A DNA stretch of 22,799 bases from Candidatus Heimdallarchaeota archaeon (GCA_016839985.1 JAEOTG010000054.1:1-22799), one strand, 5' to 3'; positions 1 through 7,281 are shown, numbered from the stretch's first letter. The notes: a model not told the origin generated them from the sequence alone. Made by a program: numbers and translations.

Positions 1-986
1 AAGATAAGGATTCTAGAGTACAAAGAAATTTCAATATTCTTGAAACTACAACAAAAATTGATGATTTAGCAATCCATACTTATCCTGTTGATCATTCTGT
101 TCCTGGAGCTGCATCTTTCATAATAGAAACTAACGAAGGTGCTATTGTTTATACTGGAGATATTCGTTTTCATGGTCGTAGGGGTGCTGAAAGTGACGTT
201 TTTGTGGAAAAAGCTGTATCTTTTGATCCTGTTTTAATAATTAGTGAAGGAACTAATATTGAAGAACCAACTTCTTTTGGTGAAATGGATCTTCAGCATA
301 AATTATTCTCGTTAGTAGAAAATGTTCCTGGTTTAATAACTGTCAATTTTCCTGTTCGAGATATAGATCGTATGCGCTCATTTATTGAAGCTGCTAAACA
401 TGCTGATAGATCTTTAGTTGTTAATTTAAAACAAGCTTACACATTAGGTGTTCTTGAAGAGAATGGAGTAAAAAATGTGCCAACAATTGATGAAATTAGT
501 ATCTTCATACCTAAGAAGAGATGGGGTATTCTAAACGATATTAATTATCCTGTAGAGATACAAATGAGTGATTACCTATATTGGGAAAATAAGCTTATTG
601 ATAGAACAAATAGTGTTACTGCAGATGATTTAAACAAGAATCCCAAGGATTTTGTTTATAGATGTGACTTCTTTGAACTTAAAAATCTGTTTGACGTCAA
701 TCCACAAGAAGGATCCATTTTCATTCGATCTGTAACCGAACCTGTTGATGAAGAAATGGAGCTAGATCATAAGAAAGCAATCAACTGGTTGATATTCTTT
801 GGAATGCATCCTTATGAACAAGTACATTGTTCAGGACATGCTTCAGGTTATGATATCAAAGAGATGATACAGAAAATTAATCCTAAATATGTTATGCCAA
901 TACATACTGAAAAGCCTGATGAATTCAATTCATTTCATTCTGGCGTAATACAAAAAGGATTAGGGGTTAAGTATAGTTTAAGCTAA
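1..986 (+). CDS. Beta-CASP metallo-beta-lactamase nuclease, RNase J-like (3' part)
   Basis: The reading frame is open from base 3 to the stop at 984-986, so the gene begins upstream of the window. About 327 residues are visible. The early part reads YPVDHSVPGA followed by TGDIRFHGRRG, the metal-binding His/Asp motifs of the second half of a metallo-beta-lactamase fold. Then comes SEGTNI, which fits beta-CASP motif A. Near the end, HCSGHASGYD and PKYVMPIHTE fit beta-CASP motifs B and C. Known members are zinc-dependent RNA exo/endonucleases (RNase J, aCPSF-like) that act in cytoplasmic RNA processing and decay. The N-terminal HxHxDH metal motif lies outside the window, so catalytic completeness cannot be judged. 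A GTG at 204 is only an internal valine codon, because the conserved DHSVPG and GDIRF motifs lie upstream of it. The stop overlaps the convergent SDR gene by 4 bases. Family assignment is firm; the exact subfamily is inference. Confidence 0.85.
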   Translation, partial: DKDSRVQRNFNILETTTKIDDLAIHTYPVDHSVPGAASFIIETNEGAIVYTGDIRFHGRRGAESDVFVEKAVSFDPVLIISEGTNIEEPTSFGEMDLQHKLFSLVENVPGLITVNFPVRDIDRMRSFIEAAKHADRSLVVNLKQAYTLGVLEENGVKNVPTIDEISIFIPKKRWGILNDINYPVEIQMSDYLYWENKLIDRTNSVTADDLNKNPKDFVYRCDFFELKNLFDVNPQEGSIFIRSVTEPVDEEMELDHKKAINWLIFFGMHPYEQVHCSGHASGYDIKEMIQKINPKYVMPIHTEKPDEFNSFHSGVIQKGLGVKYSLS

Positions 987-1735
987 CGTAAACATGTAAG
1001 GAATCTTCCACCATCTATACTAACTGTTTCACCAGTTATCCAACTAGCTTTATTTGATGCTAAGAACATTATCAAATCCGCTATTTCCTCTGCAGTTCCT
1101 GCTCTTCCAAGTGGATGGGTTGTTTCACTATGTTCTAGGAATTTTGCATAATCAACTATAGACATCCCACTTGCTTTGTGCAAATTAGTTATAACAACTC
1201 CTGGATTTACTGCATTAACTCTTACTCCAAACTGAGCAAGTTCTAAAGCTGAACATCTTGTTAGATGATCTAGAGCTGCTTTACTGACACAGTAAGCCAG
1301 TATATTTGGAAAAGCTCTGATTCCGGTTACACTAGATACATTTACAATGTTTCCTTTTGTTTCTTTAAGAAAAGGTATCGCTGTTTGCATTAAGTGGAAT
1401 ATTGAGCGGAGATTTATATTCATCATATAGTCAAAATCTTCAATAGTCGTATCAAGAATTGTTCCTGATTTAATAATTCCTGCAGCATTTACTAAAACAT
1501 CAATTTTTCCCCAAAGTAATGTTGCTTCCCCAATAATTAATTCAGCAGCTTTATTTGTTGTTATATCCATTGCAAGATACATAGAATTAAGCTCTGATGC
1601 TAGATCCTTCAGTACATCCTCTGATCTAGCTACTAAGAGAACTTCTGCACCTTCTTTTCTAAATTTGATAGCTGTTGCTTTTCCTATTCCTGAACTAGCA
1701 CCTGTTATTATAACTTTTTTATCTTCAAAACTCAT
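983..1735 (-). CDS. SDR-family NAD(P)-dependent oxidoreductase
   Basis: A complete classical short-chain dehydrogenase/reductase of 250 residues, the usual family length. Visible motifs are the cofactor-binding TGASSGIG (11-18), NAAG (83-86), the catalytic serine in NVSS (S135), the YxxxK pair (Y148, K152) and the PG motif after strand beta-6 (VNPGVV, about 177-182). The C-terminal stretch ends in GETVSIDGG, as in 3-oxoacyl-ACP-reductase-like and other carbonyl/alcohol-oxidising SDRs. The substrate cannot be told from sequence. The start is ATG at 1735, with an AT-rich box about 25 bases upstream (around 1757-1765) and a 12-base perfect palindrome at 1739-1750. It is transcribed convergently with the beta-CASP gene and divergently from the membrane gene at 1816. 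R41 after the second strand hints at NADP preference (weak inference). Confidence 0.93.
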   Translation of the reverse strand: MSFEDKKVIITGASSGIGKATAIKFRKEGAEVLLVARSEDVLKDLASELNSMYLAMDITTNKAAELIIGEATLLWGKIDVLVNAAGIIKSGTILDTTIEDFDYMMNINLRSIFHLMQTAIPFLKETKGNIVNVSSVTGIRAFPNILAYCVSKAALDHLTRCSALELAQFGVRVNAVNPGVVITNLHKASGMSIVDYAKFLEHSETTHPLGRAGTAEEIADLIMFLASNKASWITGETVSIDGGRFLTCLR

Positions 1736-1738
1736 GAT

Positions 1739-1750
1739 ATAACATGTTAT
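1739..1750. promoter_or_regulatory. 12-base perfect palindrome next to the SDR start
   Basis: ATAACATGTTAT is its own reverse complement and ends 3 bases before the SDR start codon (on the minus strand), inside the 80-base divergent intergenic region. It lies where a repressor would block RNA polymerase at a leaderless start. In AT-rich DNA such a palindrome can arise by chance, so a regulatory role is only a suggestion. Confidence 0.3.
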
Positions 1751-1815
1751 GCATAAATCAAATACTTTGCGCTTTCTTAAGTAAAATTTATTTTAAAGTA
1801 TAAACAATTAGTACT

Positions 1816-2235
1816 ATGGCTTTTCAAGAAATTGCCCTGATTATCGCTTTCTGGCTATATTTCATTAATGCAATTTTATTAATTTGTCATGAGATTGAAT
1901 CCGCATATTGGAAAGAGTGGGAACTATTCAAAATGAAAGGAGGTATTACGTTCTTTGTTATTATTCATATTCCTTTACTCGCTTTGATTTTTTATGGTAT
2001 GATAGAACTCTACTTAGCAAGTGTAGTTGGTGCAATATTCTCCTTTGTCTTATCATTAGGTGGAATATTCGCTTTTTCAATACATACATATTTCATTAGG
2101 AAAGGGAATGAAGAGTTTACACTACCAATATCTCGAATAATTTTATACAGTTTACTTGTAATTTCGTTACTTCAGATTCTATTTACTATTCTAGCTATAG
2201 CTGTTGCAACACTTCTTCCTTGTGGTATCTGCTAG
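1816..2235 (+). CDS. Four-helix integral membrane protein with HEIESAYWKEW motif
   Basis: A 139-residue protein that is almost entirely hydrophobic, with four likely membrane helices at about residues 5-24, 43-63, 66-92 and 105-132. Between helices 1 and 2 is a polar, probably conserved motif, HEIESAYWKEW (25-35). From memory, a similar His-Glu/Tyr-Trp-Lys-Glu-Trp motif occurs in small uncharacterised membrane proteins such as the DUF6713-type family. I cannot confirm that here. The carboxylates and histidine at the membrane edge could bind a metal or substrate. The ATG at 1816 has an AT-rich box centred near 1790, giving a predicted leaderless transcript. The function is unknown. It is divergent from the SDR and 62 bases ahead of the ferredoxin. 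Confidence 0.8.
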   Translation: MAFQEIALIIAFWLYFINAILLICHEIESAYWKEWELFKMKGGITFFVIIHIPLLALIFYGMIELYLASVVGAIFSFVLSLGGIFAFSIHTYFIRKGNEEFTLPISRIILYSLLVISLLQILFTILAIAVATLLPCGIC

Positions 2236-2257
2236 AACAAAAATCATTGACTTGAGG

Positions 2258-2270
2258 AAAATATAAAAAT
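2258..2270 (+). promoter_or_regulatory. TATA-like box of the ferredoxin gene
   Basis: AAAATATAAAAAT lies about 27-40 bases before the ATG at 2298 and predicts a start of transcription near 2291. This would exclude the in-frame TTG at 2289 as the translation start and gives a near-leaderless mRNA. The call is by composition and spacing only. Confidence 0.4.
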
Positions 2271-2297
2271 CATAAATGAAATAACATTTTGATAACT

Positions 2298-2510
2298 ATG
2301 TCAGTTAAAGAATTCGTTTCTGATGATTGGGTAATAAAAATTGATCATGATAAATGTACAGGTGCAGCTGATTGCGTTGATGTCTGTCCTTCAGATGTGT
2401 TTATTATTAAGGATAACAAGTCTTTTGCAGATAATGTAGACGATTGTATTGAATGTTGTGCATGTGTTAGTGCATGTCCTACTGAAGCTATATTTCATGA
2501 TAGTTGCTAA
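2298..2510 (+). CDS. Small di-cluster ferredoxin, first cluster lacking one cysteine
   Basis: A 70-residue electron carrier with two ferredoxin half-motifs. The second is a complete CxxCxxCxxxCP motif (C50, C53, C56, C60, with an extra C54). The first reads CTGAADCVDVCP, with alanine (A23) where the second cluster cysteine is expected, leaving C20, C26 and C30. A C-terminal C70 is also present. In the wider family, loss of this cysteine favours a [3Fe-4S] cluster beside a [4Fe-4S] cluster, as in seven-iron ferredoxins. That is inference here. The ATG at 2298 is preferred over the TTG at 2289 because of the position of the upstream AT-rich box. The stop overlaps the convergent thioesterase by 4 bases. 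No redox partner gene is adjacent. Confidence 0.9.
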   Translation: MSVKEFVSDDWVIKIDHDKCTGAADCVDVCPSDVFIIKDNKSFADNVDDCIECCACVSACPTEAIFHDSC

Positions 2511-2956
2511 AGAGGTATTTTAGCCAATTCTTTTATCCTATCCATTTCCACTTTTCTATAAACAAAAGTGCCTTTGGTACATGTTTCTCCTTTTTTATTT
2601 CTTAATACACTAATTATTGTTATATCTCTGTTATCTACTCCTTCAACTTTACCAATAATCTCAACTTCTTCTTCTATATACAAAGGTCTAAAAAATTCGA
2701 TTTGAGCTTTGATTGTTAATCCTTGTTCTTTAAGTAAAGCTACAATTACCCAAGCAGATACTTCATCCAGTAAAACAGTCTGTAAGCCTCCATGGATAAT
2801 CTTCCCCCATCCTCCCCATGTTTCAGGAACAAGAAAATTAGATTTTACACTCTCATTAGAAATTTTGAAAAAATTCAGTTTAGCACCTATGGGATTTTCT
2901 TCACCACAACCAAAACAGTATGTGTTATATTCCAGATTTTTTTCTATTCTTTCCAT
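2507..2956 (-). CDS. Hotdog-fold thioesterase, PaaI/4HBT-like
   Basis: A 149-residue single hotdog domain. The N-terminus has CFGCGEENPIG (14-24), a pattern common in PaaI-type acyl-CoA thioesterases. It is followed by IIHGGLQTVLLDE (53-65), which is the hotdog central-helix signature with the HGG turn (H55) and an acidic residue (D64/E65) at the usual catalytic position. The later beta-strand segment, AQIEFFRPLYIEEEV, is also typical. Such enzymes hydrolyse acyl-CoA thioesters in the cytoplasm; the acyl group cannot be predicted. C14 and C17 form a CxxC pair of unknown use. The ATG start at 2956 has an AT-rich box around 2975-2985, consistent with a leaderless mRNA. It converges on, and overlaps by 4 bases, the ferredoxin gene. 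Confidence 0.88.
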   Translation of the reverse strand: MERIEKNLEYNTYCFGCGEENPIGAKLNFFKISNESVKSNFLVPETWGGWGKIIHGGLQTVLLDEVSAWVIVALLKEQGLTIKAQIEFFRPLYIEEEVEIIGKVEGVDNRDITIISVLRNKKGETCTKGTFVYRKVEMDRIKELAKIPL

Positions 2957-3005
2957 GATTGACGCAAAGATATCAATAATAATTACTTTTCTGTTGTTAG
3001 ATAGT

Positions 3006-3021
3006 AATAAAAAAAGAATTT
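3006..3021 (-). terminator. Poly-T terminator after the two-helix membrane gene
   Basis: On the minus strand the stop codon at 3022-3024 is followed within about 6 bases by a run of seven T (plus-strand A-run 3009-3015). This is the usual form of an intrinsic archaeal terminator. It lies between this gene and the thioesterase promoter. Confidence 0.45.
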
Positions 3022-3321
3022 TTATTCTTCTTTAGGTGGTACTGCTAGTCTGTATGCTTTCCATCCACCGCTTATAGCTAAAGCCACTCCACAAGCTAAA
3101 AGAGGAATCAAAAGCAATAAACTAAATAATAAAAGTGGATCTTGCCACATTCCCTCTGATATGTTTGCATCTGGAGCTACTTTTGTATAAAACCAATTAT
3201 ATATCCCTTCCCAGGTTAATTTAATTACCAATAGAATAATTAGGATTAAAACTCCTATAACACCACGGACTGTATTTTTAATGAAATCCTTTCTAGTTTC
3301 CTGTTTCCATTTAGAACTCAT
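3022..3321 (-). CDS. Small two-helix membrane protein, unknown function
   Basis: A 99-residue protein with two likely membrane helices (about 18-36 and 62-84). They are joined by a roughly 25-residue loop containing WEGIYNWFYTKVAPD. The N-terminus is charged (KWKQETRKD) and the tail is short and polar. No enzymatic motif is visible and I do not recognise the family. The ATG at 3321 has an AAACATTTAAAG-type box around 3350-3360, giving a short leader of about 8 bases. It is a stand-alone gene divergent from the GNAT gene and followed by a T-run. Confidence 0.7.
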   Translation of the reverse strand: MSSKWKQETRKDFIKNTVRGVIGVLILIILLVIKLTWEGIYNWFYTKVAPDANISEGMWQDPLLLFSLLLLIPLLACGVALAISGGWKAYRLAVPPKEE

Positions 3322-3437
3322 ACGATTTCAAACTGCAAAGAATTTGTTGCTTTAAATGTTTTTTGCTCATTGAAAAAACTATCAATTTAAAAGAAAAGAT
3401 ACATTTATCTTTCTAGAAAAATATAGAGATTAGAAGA

Positions 3438-4253
3438 ATGCAAAGTTATGAAAATTCAAATGAAGATAGGATGTTTCTTGATTTAAATGAATATGAATTC
3501 TATTACTTCATGCCAAACTCTGAAAGTGTAAATAATGATTTAGGCTATTTTATCAAGAATAAATCTATAGAAACATATAGTTATGTTACTCCTACATTAT
3601 ATGGTGAAAAGAACTTTTTTGAATTCCTTAATTTTTCTTTTGCATTCTTTTCTGATGGTAAGGAATATTTCATAATTAAGCATTATGTTGATGATTTCTT
3701 TCAGACTAATTCTAAGATTCTTCGTCAAAAAAATTTCATAGTGTTTTATCAAGACATCTCTCTTATGATTTGGAAAAACAGTGAAAATTCATCACTTAAT
3801 CCTAATAATCTGTTAGAATTAGAATTGCTTTCCTCTAAGAAACTGAACAAATGGGTAGATGTTTTTTTTGATTCTTTTAGTTATCCAAAACATCTTCAAA
3901 AATATATTTCACAGATGGTTGCAACTCAAATAGAGAATCAAGTAGAATTCTACATAGGCTATGTTGATGGAAAAGATGTTGGATGTTTTTGTACTTACAA
4001 AAATCTCCCCTTTTATGGTTTTTATGGAGTTGGAACAAGACATCGATATCGTAGAAAAGGATATGCTACAATGATGATGTCTAATTACATGAAATCAGTT
4101 ATAGATCATAATCCCTCAGCAAACTTTTGCCTGCAGGTTCAACGAGGAAATGGTGCAGAACAGCTCTATAAAAATCTGGGTTTCAAGAATTCTTTTTATC
4201 AGAAAAGGTTTGATTGGGATCCATCTCAAAATAGTCCTAAACTAACTATCTAA
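3438..4253 (+). CDS. GNAT-family N-acetyltransferase with N-terminal extension
   Basis: A 271-residue protein whose C-terminal ~110 residues form a GNAT domain. The acetyl-CoA pyrophosphate-binding motif A is seen as GVGTRHRYRRKGYAT (197-211), matching the R/Q-x-x-G-x-G/A loop. Motif B is seen as GAEQLYKNLGF (239-249). The first ~125 residues are aromatic and acidic and may be a second, degenerate GNAT-like half, since many archaeal members are duplicated. Known members transfer acetyl groups from CoA to amines; the target is unknown. The ATG start at 3438 has a CATTTATCT box near 3402-3410. It is convergent with, and overlaps by 12 bases, the nucleotidyltransferase gene. Confidence 0.87.
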   Translation: MQSYENSNEDRMFLDLNEYEFYYFMPNSESVNNDLGYFIKNKSIETYSYVTPTLYGEKNFFEFLNFSFAFFSDGKEYFIIKHYVDDFFQTNSKILRQKNFIVFYQDISLMIWKNSENSSLNPNNLLELELLSSKKLNKWVDVFFDSFSYPKHLQKYISQMVATQIENQVEFYIGYVDGKDVGCFCTYKNLPFYGFYGVGTRHRYRRKGYATMMMSNYMKSVIDHNPSANFCLQVQRGNGAEQLYKNLGFKNSFYQKRFDWDPSQNSPKLTI

Positions 4254-4946
4254 TCCCTTCCATTCTTTCTCTGCTTCTTGTAAATCCTTTGGATTATCTA
4301 TACTTTTCCAAAAATATTCTGGGTTTACTTTGTAAGCAATAAGATTTCTCTTTTCAGCCATTTCTACAAAAATAGTTTCTTCCATTTGTCCTTTCTCAGG
4401 GAATGATTCTAATGCATCTTTTGCGAAAATATCCACTCCCGCATGAATCCAATGATCAAGAATAGGTTTTTCTCTAAATTCCGATATTTTTTTCTTATCT
4501 TCTATTTCAACGATTCCATAAGGACTTCGCATTTTTACTACAGCAATAGTTCCTTTAATCTCACTGTTGATGTGTATCTTCATCATTTCAGAAAGATCAA
4601 AATTTGTAATTATATCTCCATTCATTATAATAGCATTTTTACTTGAAACAAACTGATTAGCTAGATGAACCGCTCCTCCTGATCCTAATTTTTCTCTTTC
4701 TATACTATAGCTAATCTCTATTTCACCATATTCAGTTTCATATACTCTCCCAAATTGTTCTTCTATGTATGCAGCAAGGTGTCTTACAGCTAAAATGGCA
4801 TGCTGAACATTATTCTTTCTTAACCAAGTAAGTTCCCATTCCAAAATCGTTTTACCTGATAACTGAACCATAGCTTTAGGTAAACTGTCTTTTGTTATAG
4901 TTCTGATTCTAGTACCAAGACCCCCACAAAGAATAATTGCTTCCAT
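4242..4946 (-). CDS. Sugar-phosphate nucleotidyltransferase (GT-A-like pyrophosphorylase)
   Basis: A 234-residue single-domain nucleotidyltransferase. Visible are the nucleotide-binding loop GGLGTRIR (8-15), the substrate/phosphate lysine in LPKAM (K24), the metal-binding MNGDI (D111), LGSGGAV (88-94), EKP (159-161) and SIDNPKDL (215-222, D217). This is the core fold of NDP-sugar pyrophosphorylases such as mannose-1-phosphate guanylyltransferase or heptose-1-phosphate guanylyltransferase (HddC-like). The left-handed beta-helix tail of longer archaeal enzymes is absent. It probably supplies an activated sugar for glycosylation of lipids or surface proteins, and the CD36-like surface protein in this window has many N-glycosylation sequons. 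The specific sugar is not predictable. ATG at 4946 with an AT-rich box near 4968-4980. Confidence 0.9.
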   Translation of the reverse strand: MEAIILCGGLGTRIRTITKDSLPKAMVQLSGKTILEWELTWLRKNNVQHAILAVRHLAAYIEEQFGRVYETEYGEIEISYSIEREKLGSGGAVHLANQFVSSKNAIIMNGDIITNFDLSEMMKIHINSEIKGTIAVVKMRSPYGIVEIEDKKKISEFREKPILDHWIHAGVDIFAKDALESFPEKGQMEETIFVEMAEKRNLIAYKVNPEYFWKSIDNPKDLQEAEKEWKGLDS

Positions 4947-5030
4947 ACCACAACTGGTTAAAAAGAATCTATAATAATTTTTTGTATAGGAAAATCTATT
5001 TAGACTGACATAAAGTTAAAATAGTGTTTT

Positions 5031-5630
5031 ATGAAATTAGTAACCATTATGGAAGCAACTGGTAAAACTCCTCTAGAAGAATTCATTGAACTTTATGCAC
5101 AAATCAAAGATAAGTTTGAGAAGTTACCTACAGTTCTCTCAAAACTATCAAATTACTCTGACGATATGGTAAAAGAAAATGTTGATCTCAAAAATAAACT
5201 AAAGGAAATCGATAATAAGTTTACACAGCTCCAAGATGAATATAACACAAAAGACAGTAAAATCACAGATTTACAAAAAGAAGCAACAAATTACAAATCA
5301 CAGCTTCAAAGCGTTGAAGAACAGATGTCAGGTCTTAGAAAAATGTATGAAGAAATGACACAAGAGAGAGCTGAAGAATTAGAGATCCAAGAGTTGTTAG
5401 CTATATATACAATATTATTTGAGAAAGTTTTCGCAGCAAATCCACATACGAAAATTCTCCTTCTCCTTCAAGGTGTTGATAAAGAAGAATGGACACGAGA
5501 TGAATTGGTTAAAACCACAGGTTTTACTCCTGCAGCTATCATTAAAGCTTTACATGATTTACGTAATTCTGGTATTTTGGAAACTGATGATTCTGCTCAA
5601 AAAGCTAAACTCATACAAAAAATAGCGTAA
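5031..5630 (+). CDS. Coiled-coil plus winged-helix protein
   Basis: A 199-residue protein in two parts. Residues about 45-120 form a long polar heptad-like coiled coil rich in K, E and Q. Residues about 138-199 look like a winged helix: helix KILLLLQGV, then WTRDELVKTTG, recognition helix TPAAIIKALHDLRNSGIL, and a short wing. Such proteins act as dimeric DNA-binding regulators or chromatin-associated proteins in archaea. A cytoskeletal role for the coiled coil cannot be excluded. The ATG at 5031 is given, but an internal ATG at 5049 (residue 7) fits better with the TTAAAATAG box at 5016-5024 as a leaderless start. It is divergent from the nucleotidyltransferase gene and ends 12 bases before the convergent nitroreductase. 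Confidence 0.75.
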   Translation: MKLVTIMEATGKTPLEEFIELYAQIKDKFEKLPTVLSKLSNYSDDMVKENVDLKNKLKEIDNKFTQLQDEYNTKDSKITDLQKEATNYKSQLQSVEEQMSGLRKMYEEMTQERAEELEIQELLAIYTILFEKVFAANPHTKILLLLQGVDKEEWTRDELVKTTGFTPAAIIKALHDLRNSGILETDDSAQKAKLIQKIA

Positions 5631-5642
5631 AAAAGTTCAGAA

Positions 5643-6212
5643 CTAATCAACAAGAGACATTAGATAGTCTTTGATTTTTTGCTCCTCATACTTTTCTTCA
5701 TGTGTTATTTTATCTATGGGAATCTTTCTAGGAAGGTCTGGATCTTCATTCGGATACCCAATAGTAATCAAAGCCATAGGTAATACATGTTCAGGTAATT
5801 CTAGAAACCTTGATACTCTTTCATCATTAAAAGCTCCTATCCAGCATGATCCTAAACCTAATGATTTACTCATCAGTAACATATTCTGAATTGCAGCTCC
5901 TGAATCATGATAAATGTACATCCTTTCTCCTCTCTCACCATATCTGGTTTTTGTACGATCCAGATTAACTACTACAGCAATTAGCAAAGGAGCTTCGTCT
6001 ACAAACCTTTGAGCTGATAATTTCTGTTTTGTCGCTTTATCTTTTATAATGATGAATTCCACAGGCTGTCTGTTTCCTGCACTAGGTGCCATCCAACCTG
6101 CTTCTAATATTTTTTTCACCATATTTTCAGGTACTTCTTGATCTTTAAAAGATCTAATACTTCTTCTTTCCTTAATGATATTATAAATTGCATCAGAAGT
6201 GTTTTCACTCAT
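5643..6212 (-). CDS. Nitroreductase-family FMN oxidoreductase
   Basis: A 189-residue protein. The FMN-phosphate-binding start ERRSIR (15-20) is typical of the family. It is followed by APSAGNRQP (42-50), the HDSGAAIQNMLLMSKSLGLG helix (102-121) and CWIGAF (123-128), all standard in nitroreductase/NADH-oxidase-like flavoproteins that work as dimers. They reduce nitro compounds, quinones or enones with NAD(P)H; the natural substrate is unknown. The start ATG at 6212 is supported by a Shine-Dalgarno sequence GGAGTGAG at 6218-6225, with a 5-base spacer. Confidence 0.93.
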   Translation of the reverse strand: MSENTSDAIYNIIKERRSIRSFKDQEVPENMVKKILEAGWMAPSAGNRQPVEFIIIKDKATKQKLSAQRFVDEAPLLIAVVVNLDRTKTRYGERGERMYIYHDSGAAIQNMLLMSKSLGLGSCWIGAFNDERVSRFLELPEHVLPMALITIGYPNEDPDLPRKIPIDKITHEEKYEEQKIKDYLMSLVD

Positions 6213-6217
6213 TTTTA

Positions 6218-6225
6218 CTCACTCC
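6218..6225 (-). promoter_or_regulatory. Shine-Dalgarno sequence of the nitroreductase gene
   Basis: On the minus strand GGAGTGAG precedes the ATG by 5 bases. It is one of few clear SD sequences in the window. It suggests that this gene has a 5' leader or is read through from the zinc-ribbon gene 63 bases upstream on the same strand. Confidence 0.6.
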
Positions 6226-6275
6226 ATTCAAAAACAAAACCTATTTATTGTTTTCGATGAATATGTCTATTTTTT

Positions 6276-7244
6276 TTACTTTTCCTTCTTTTTCTTCTTT
6301 TTTTCAGAAGAAGCCTTAACCTTCTCTTTTTCTTCTACTTCTTCAATTTCCTTTTTTTCTTGAACCTTATCTTCATCTTCTTTATCACGAAGTTTCATTG
6401 CTGCTTTCACATAAACCAAATCTGCAAGGTACGCTTTTAATGGAACTACAATCAATCCCATAAGATAAACAATTCCTCCAAGAACAGCAAGAGTAATTCC
6501 TAGTGCTCCTCCTATAACAACTGGCACTATAAAAATTAATCCGATTATTGCAAATAAGACTGTTCCTAAAGTGTAGTTCAAGATTATTGTGCTTGTTTTT
6601 ACTGGTCTCTTAATATGAAATGCTTTGTATAACCAGTTAGAACTTACATAATATATTCCAAAAAAAGGTGCAGATAATAGTATAGCTCCTCCTAGGGTGC
6701 CTGTTATTACTGGAAGGATGACATATTCAAGGAATGCCAAACCTATGCTTGCAATGGCAATTCCTGCAGCAATAAGAGCTAAAGCTAAACCAAATACTTC
6801 CACAGTTACACTAAGAACATTAGAAGTTGGAAGAGGACCACCTAAAAATCCTATCGGACGGACTCTATTATATTGATACTGAACTGTTGATGGTTCATAT
6901 TGAGTTCCCTCCTCAAATAATTTAGGCGTGGGTTTTGGAGCTACATAAGGTCTAGCTGCTGCATATTGTGGTGGCCAAATAACTAATTGCGGTTTTTTCT
7001 CACCATCTTCTTCTACTTCTCCAATTGTTGCAGTATAAGTAGCAACTTCACCTTCATCTTTATGAGGTTTAGGTACAACTACTTTGCTTATATCTTCACC
7101 ACATGATGCACAAAAAGCATCTTCTATTTTGTTAATTTTATTACACGAGGGGCAAGTTTTCAAAGTTACTCCACAAAATTTACAGAATTTAGATGTTGGT
7201 TTTATTTCCCTATTACAGTTAGGGCAAATACTCTTATCACTCAT
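6276..7244 (-). CDS. Double zinc-ribbon, multi-spanning membrane protein with Lys/Glu tail
   Basis: A 322-residue protein from the ATG at 7244; the TTG three codons upstream is rejected because of the promoter position. Residues 1-55 hold two zinc ribbons with CxxC pairs at C7/C10, C21/C24, C31/C34 and C45/C48. Residues 60-135 are a Pro/Tyr-rich linker. Residues about 143-280 contain four likely membrane helices, the first two rich in Gly/Ala/Ile. The last ~40 residues are highly charged and end in a run of lysines. The layout, cytoplasmic zinc ribbon plus linker plus membrane domain, is common in archaeal membrane proteins of unknown role. The charged tail could bind nucleic acid, acidic protein or lipid headgroups (inference). 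It lies just downstream of the FtsZ-like gene on the same strand but is separated from it by a hairpin terminator and has its own promoter. Confidence 0.82.
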   Translation of the reverse strand: MSDKSICPNCNREIKPTSKFCKFCGVTLKTCPSCNKINKIEDAFCASCGEDISKVVVPKPHKDEGEVATYTATIGEVEEDGEKKPQLVIWPPQYAAARPYVAPKPTPKLFEEGTQYEPSTVQYQYNRVRPIGFLGGPLPTSNVLSVTVEVFGLALALIAAGIAIASIGLAFLEYVILPVITGTLGGAILLSAPFFGIYYVSSNWLYKAFHIKRPVKTSTIILNYTLGTVLFAIIGLIFIVPVVIGGALGITLAVLGGIVYLMGLIVVPLKAYLADLVYVKAAMKLRDKEDEDKVQEKKEIEEVEEKEKVKASSEKKKKKKEK

Positions 7245-7271
7245 TATGCTCAATTTTCTATCGTTAAAATC

Positions 7272-7281
7272 GTTTATAAGA
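7272..7281 (-). promoter_or_regulatory. TATA-like box of the zinc-ribbon gene
   Basis: On the minus strand CTTATAAAC is centred about 32 bases before the ATG at 7244 and predicts transcription starting near 7250. That gives a leader of a few bases and places the alternative TTG at 7253 upstream of the transcript. Confidence 0.4.

Noticed and set aside
204..206. GTG as start of the beta-CASP gene
   Set aside because: The same frame is open to the window start and carries conserved DHSVPG and TGDIRF motifs upstream of this codon.
6276..6310. Lysine-rich, A-rich 3' end of the zinc-ribbon gene as a possible frameshift or slippage site
   Set aside because: The frame stays open to a stop directly after the run, and charged lysine tails are common in such membrane proteins, so no recoding needs to be assumed.
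7245..7253. TTG start extending the zinc-ribbon protein by three residues
   Set aside because: A TATA-like box at 7272-7281 places the transcript start downstream of the TTG, and an ATG lies three codons later just before the first zinc ribbon.
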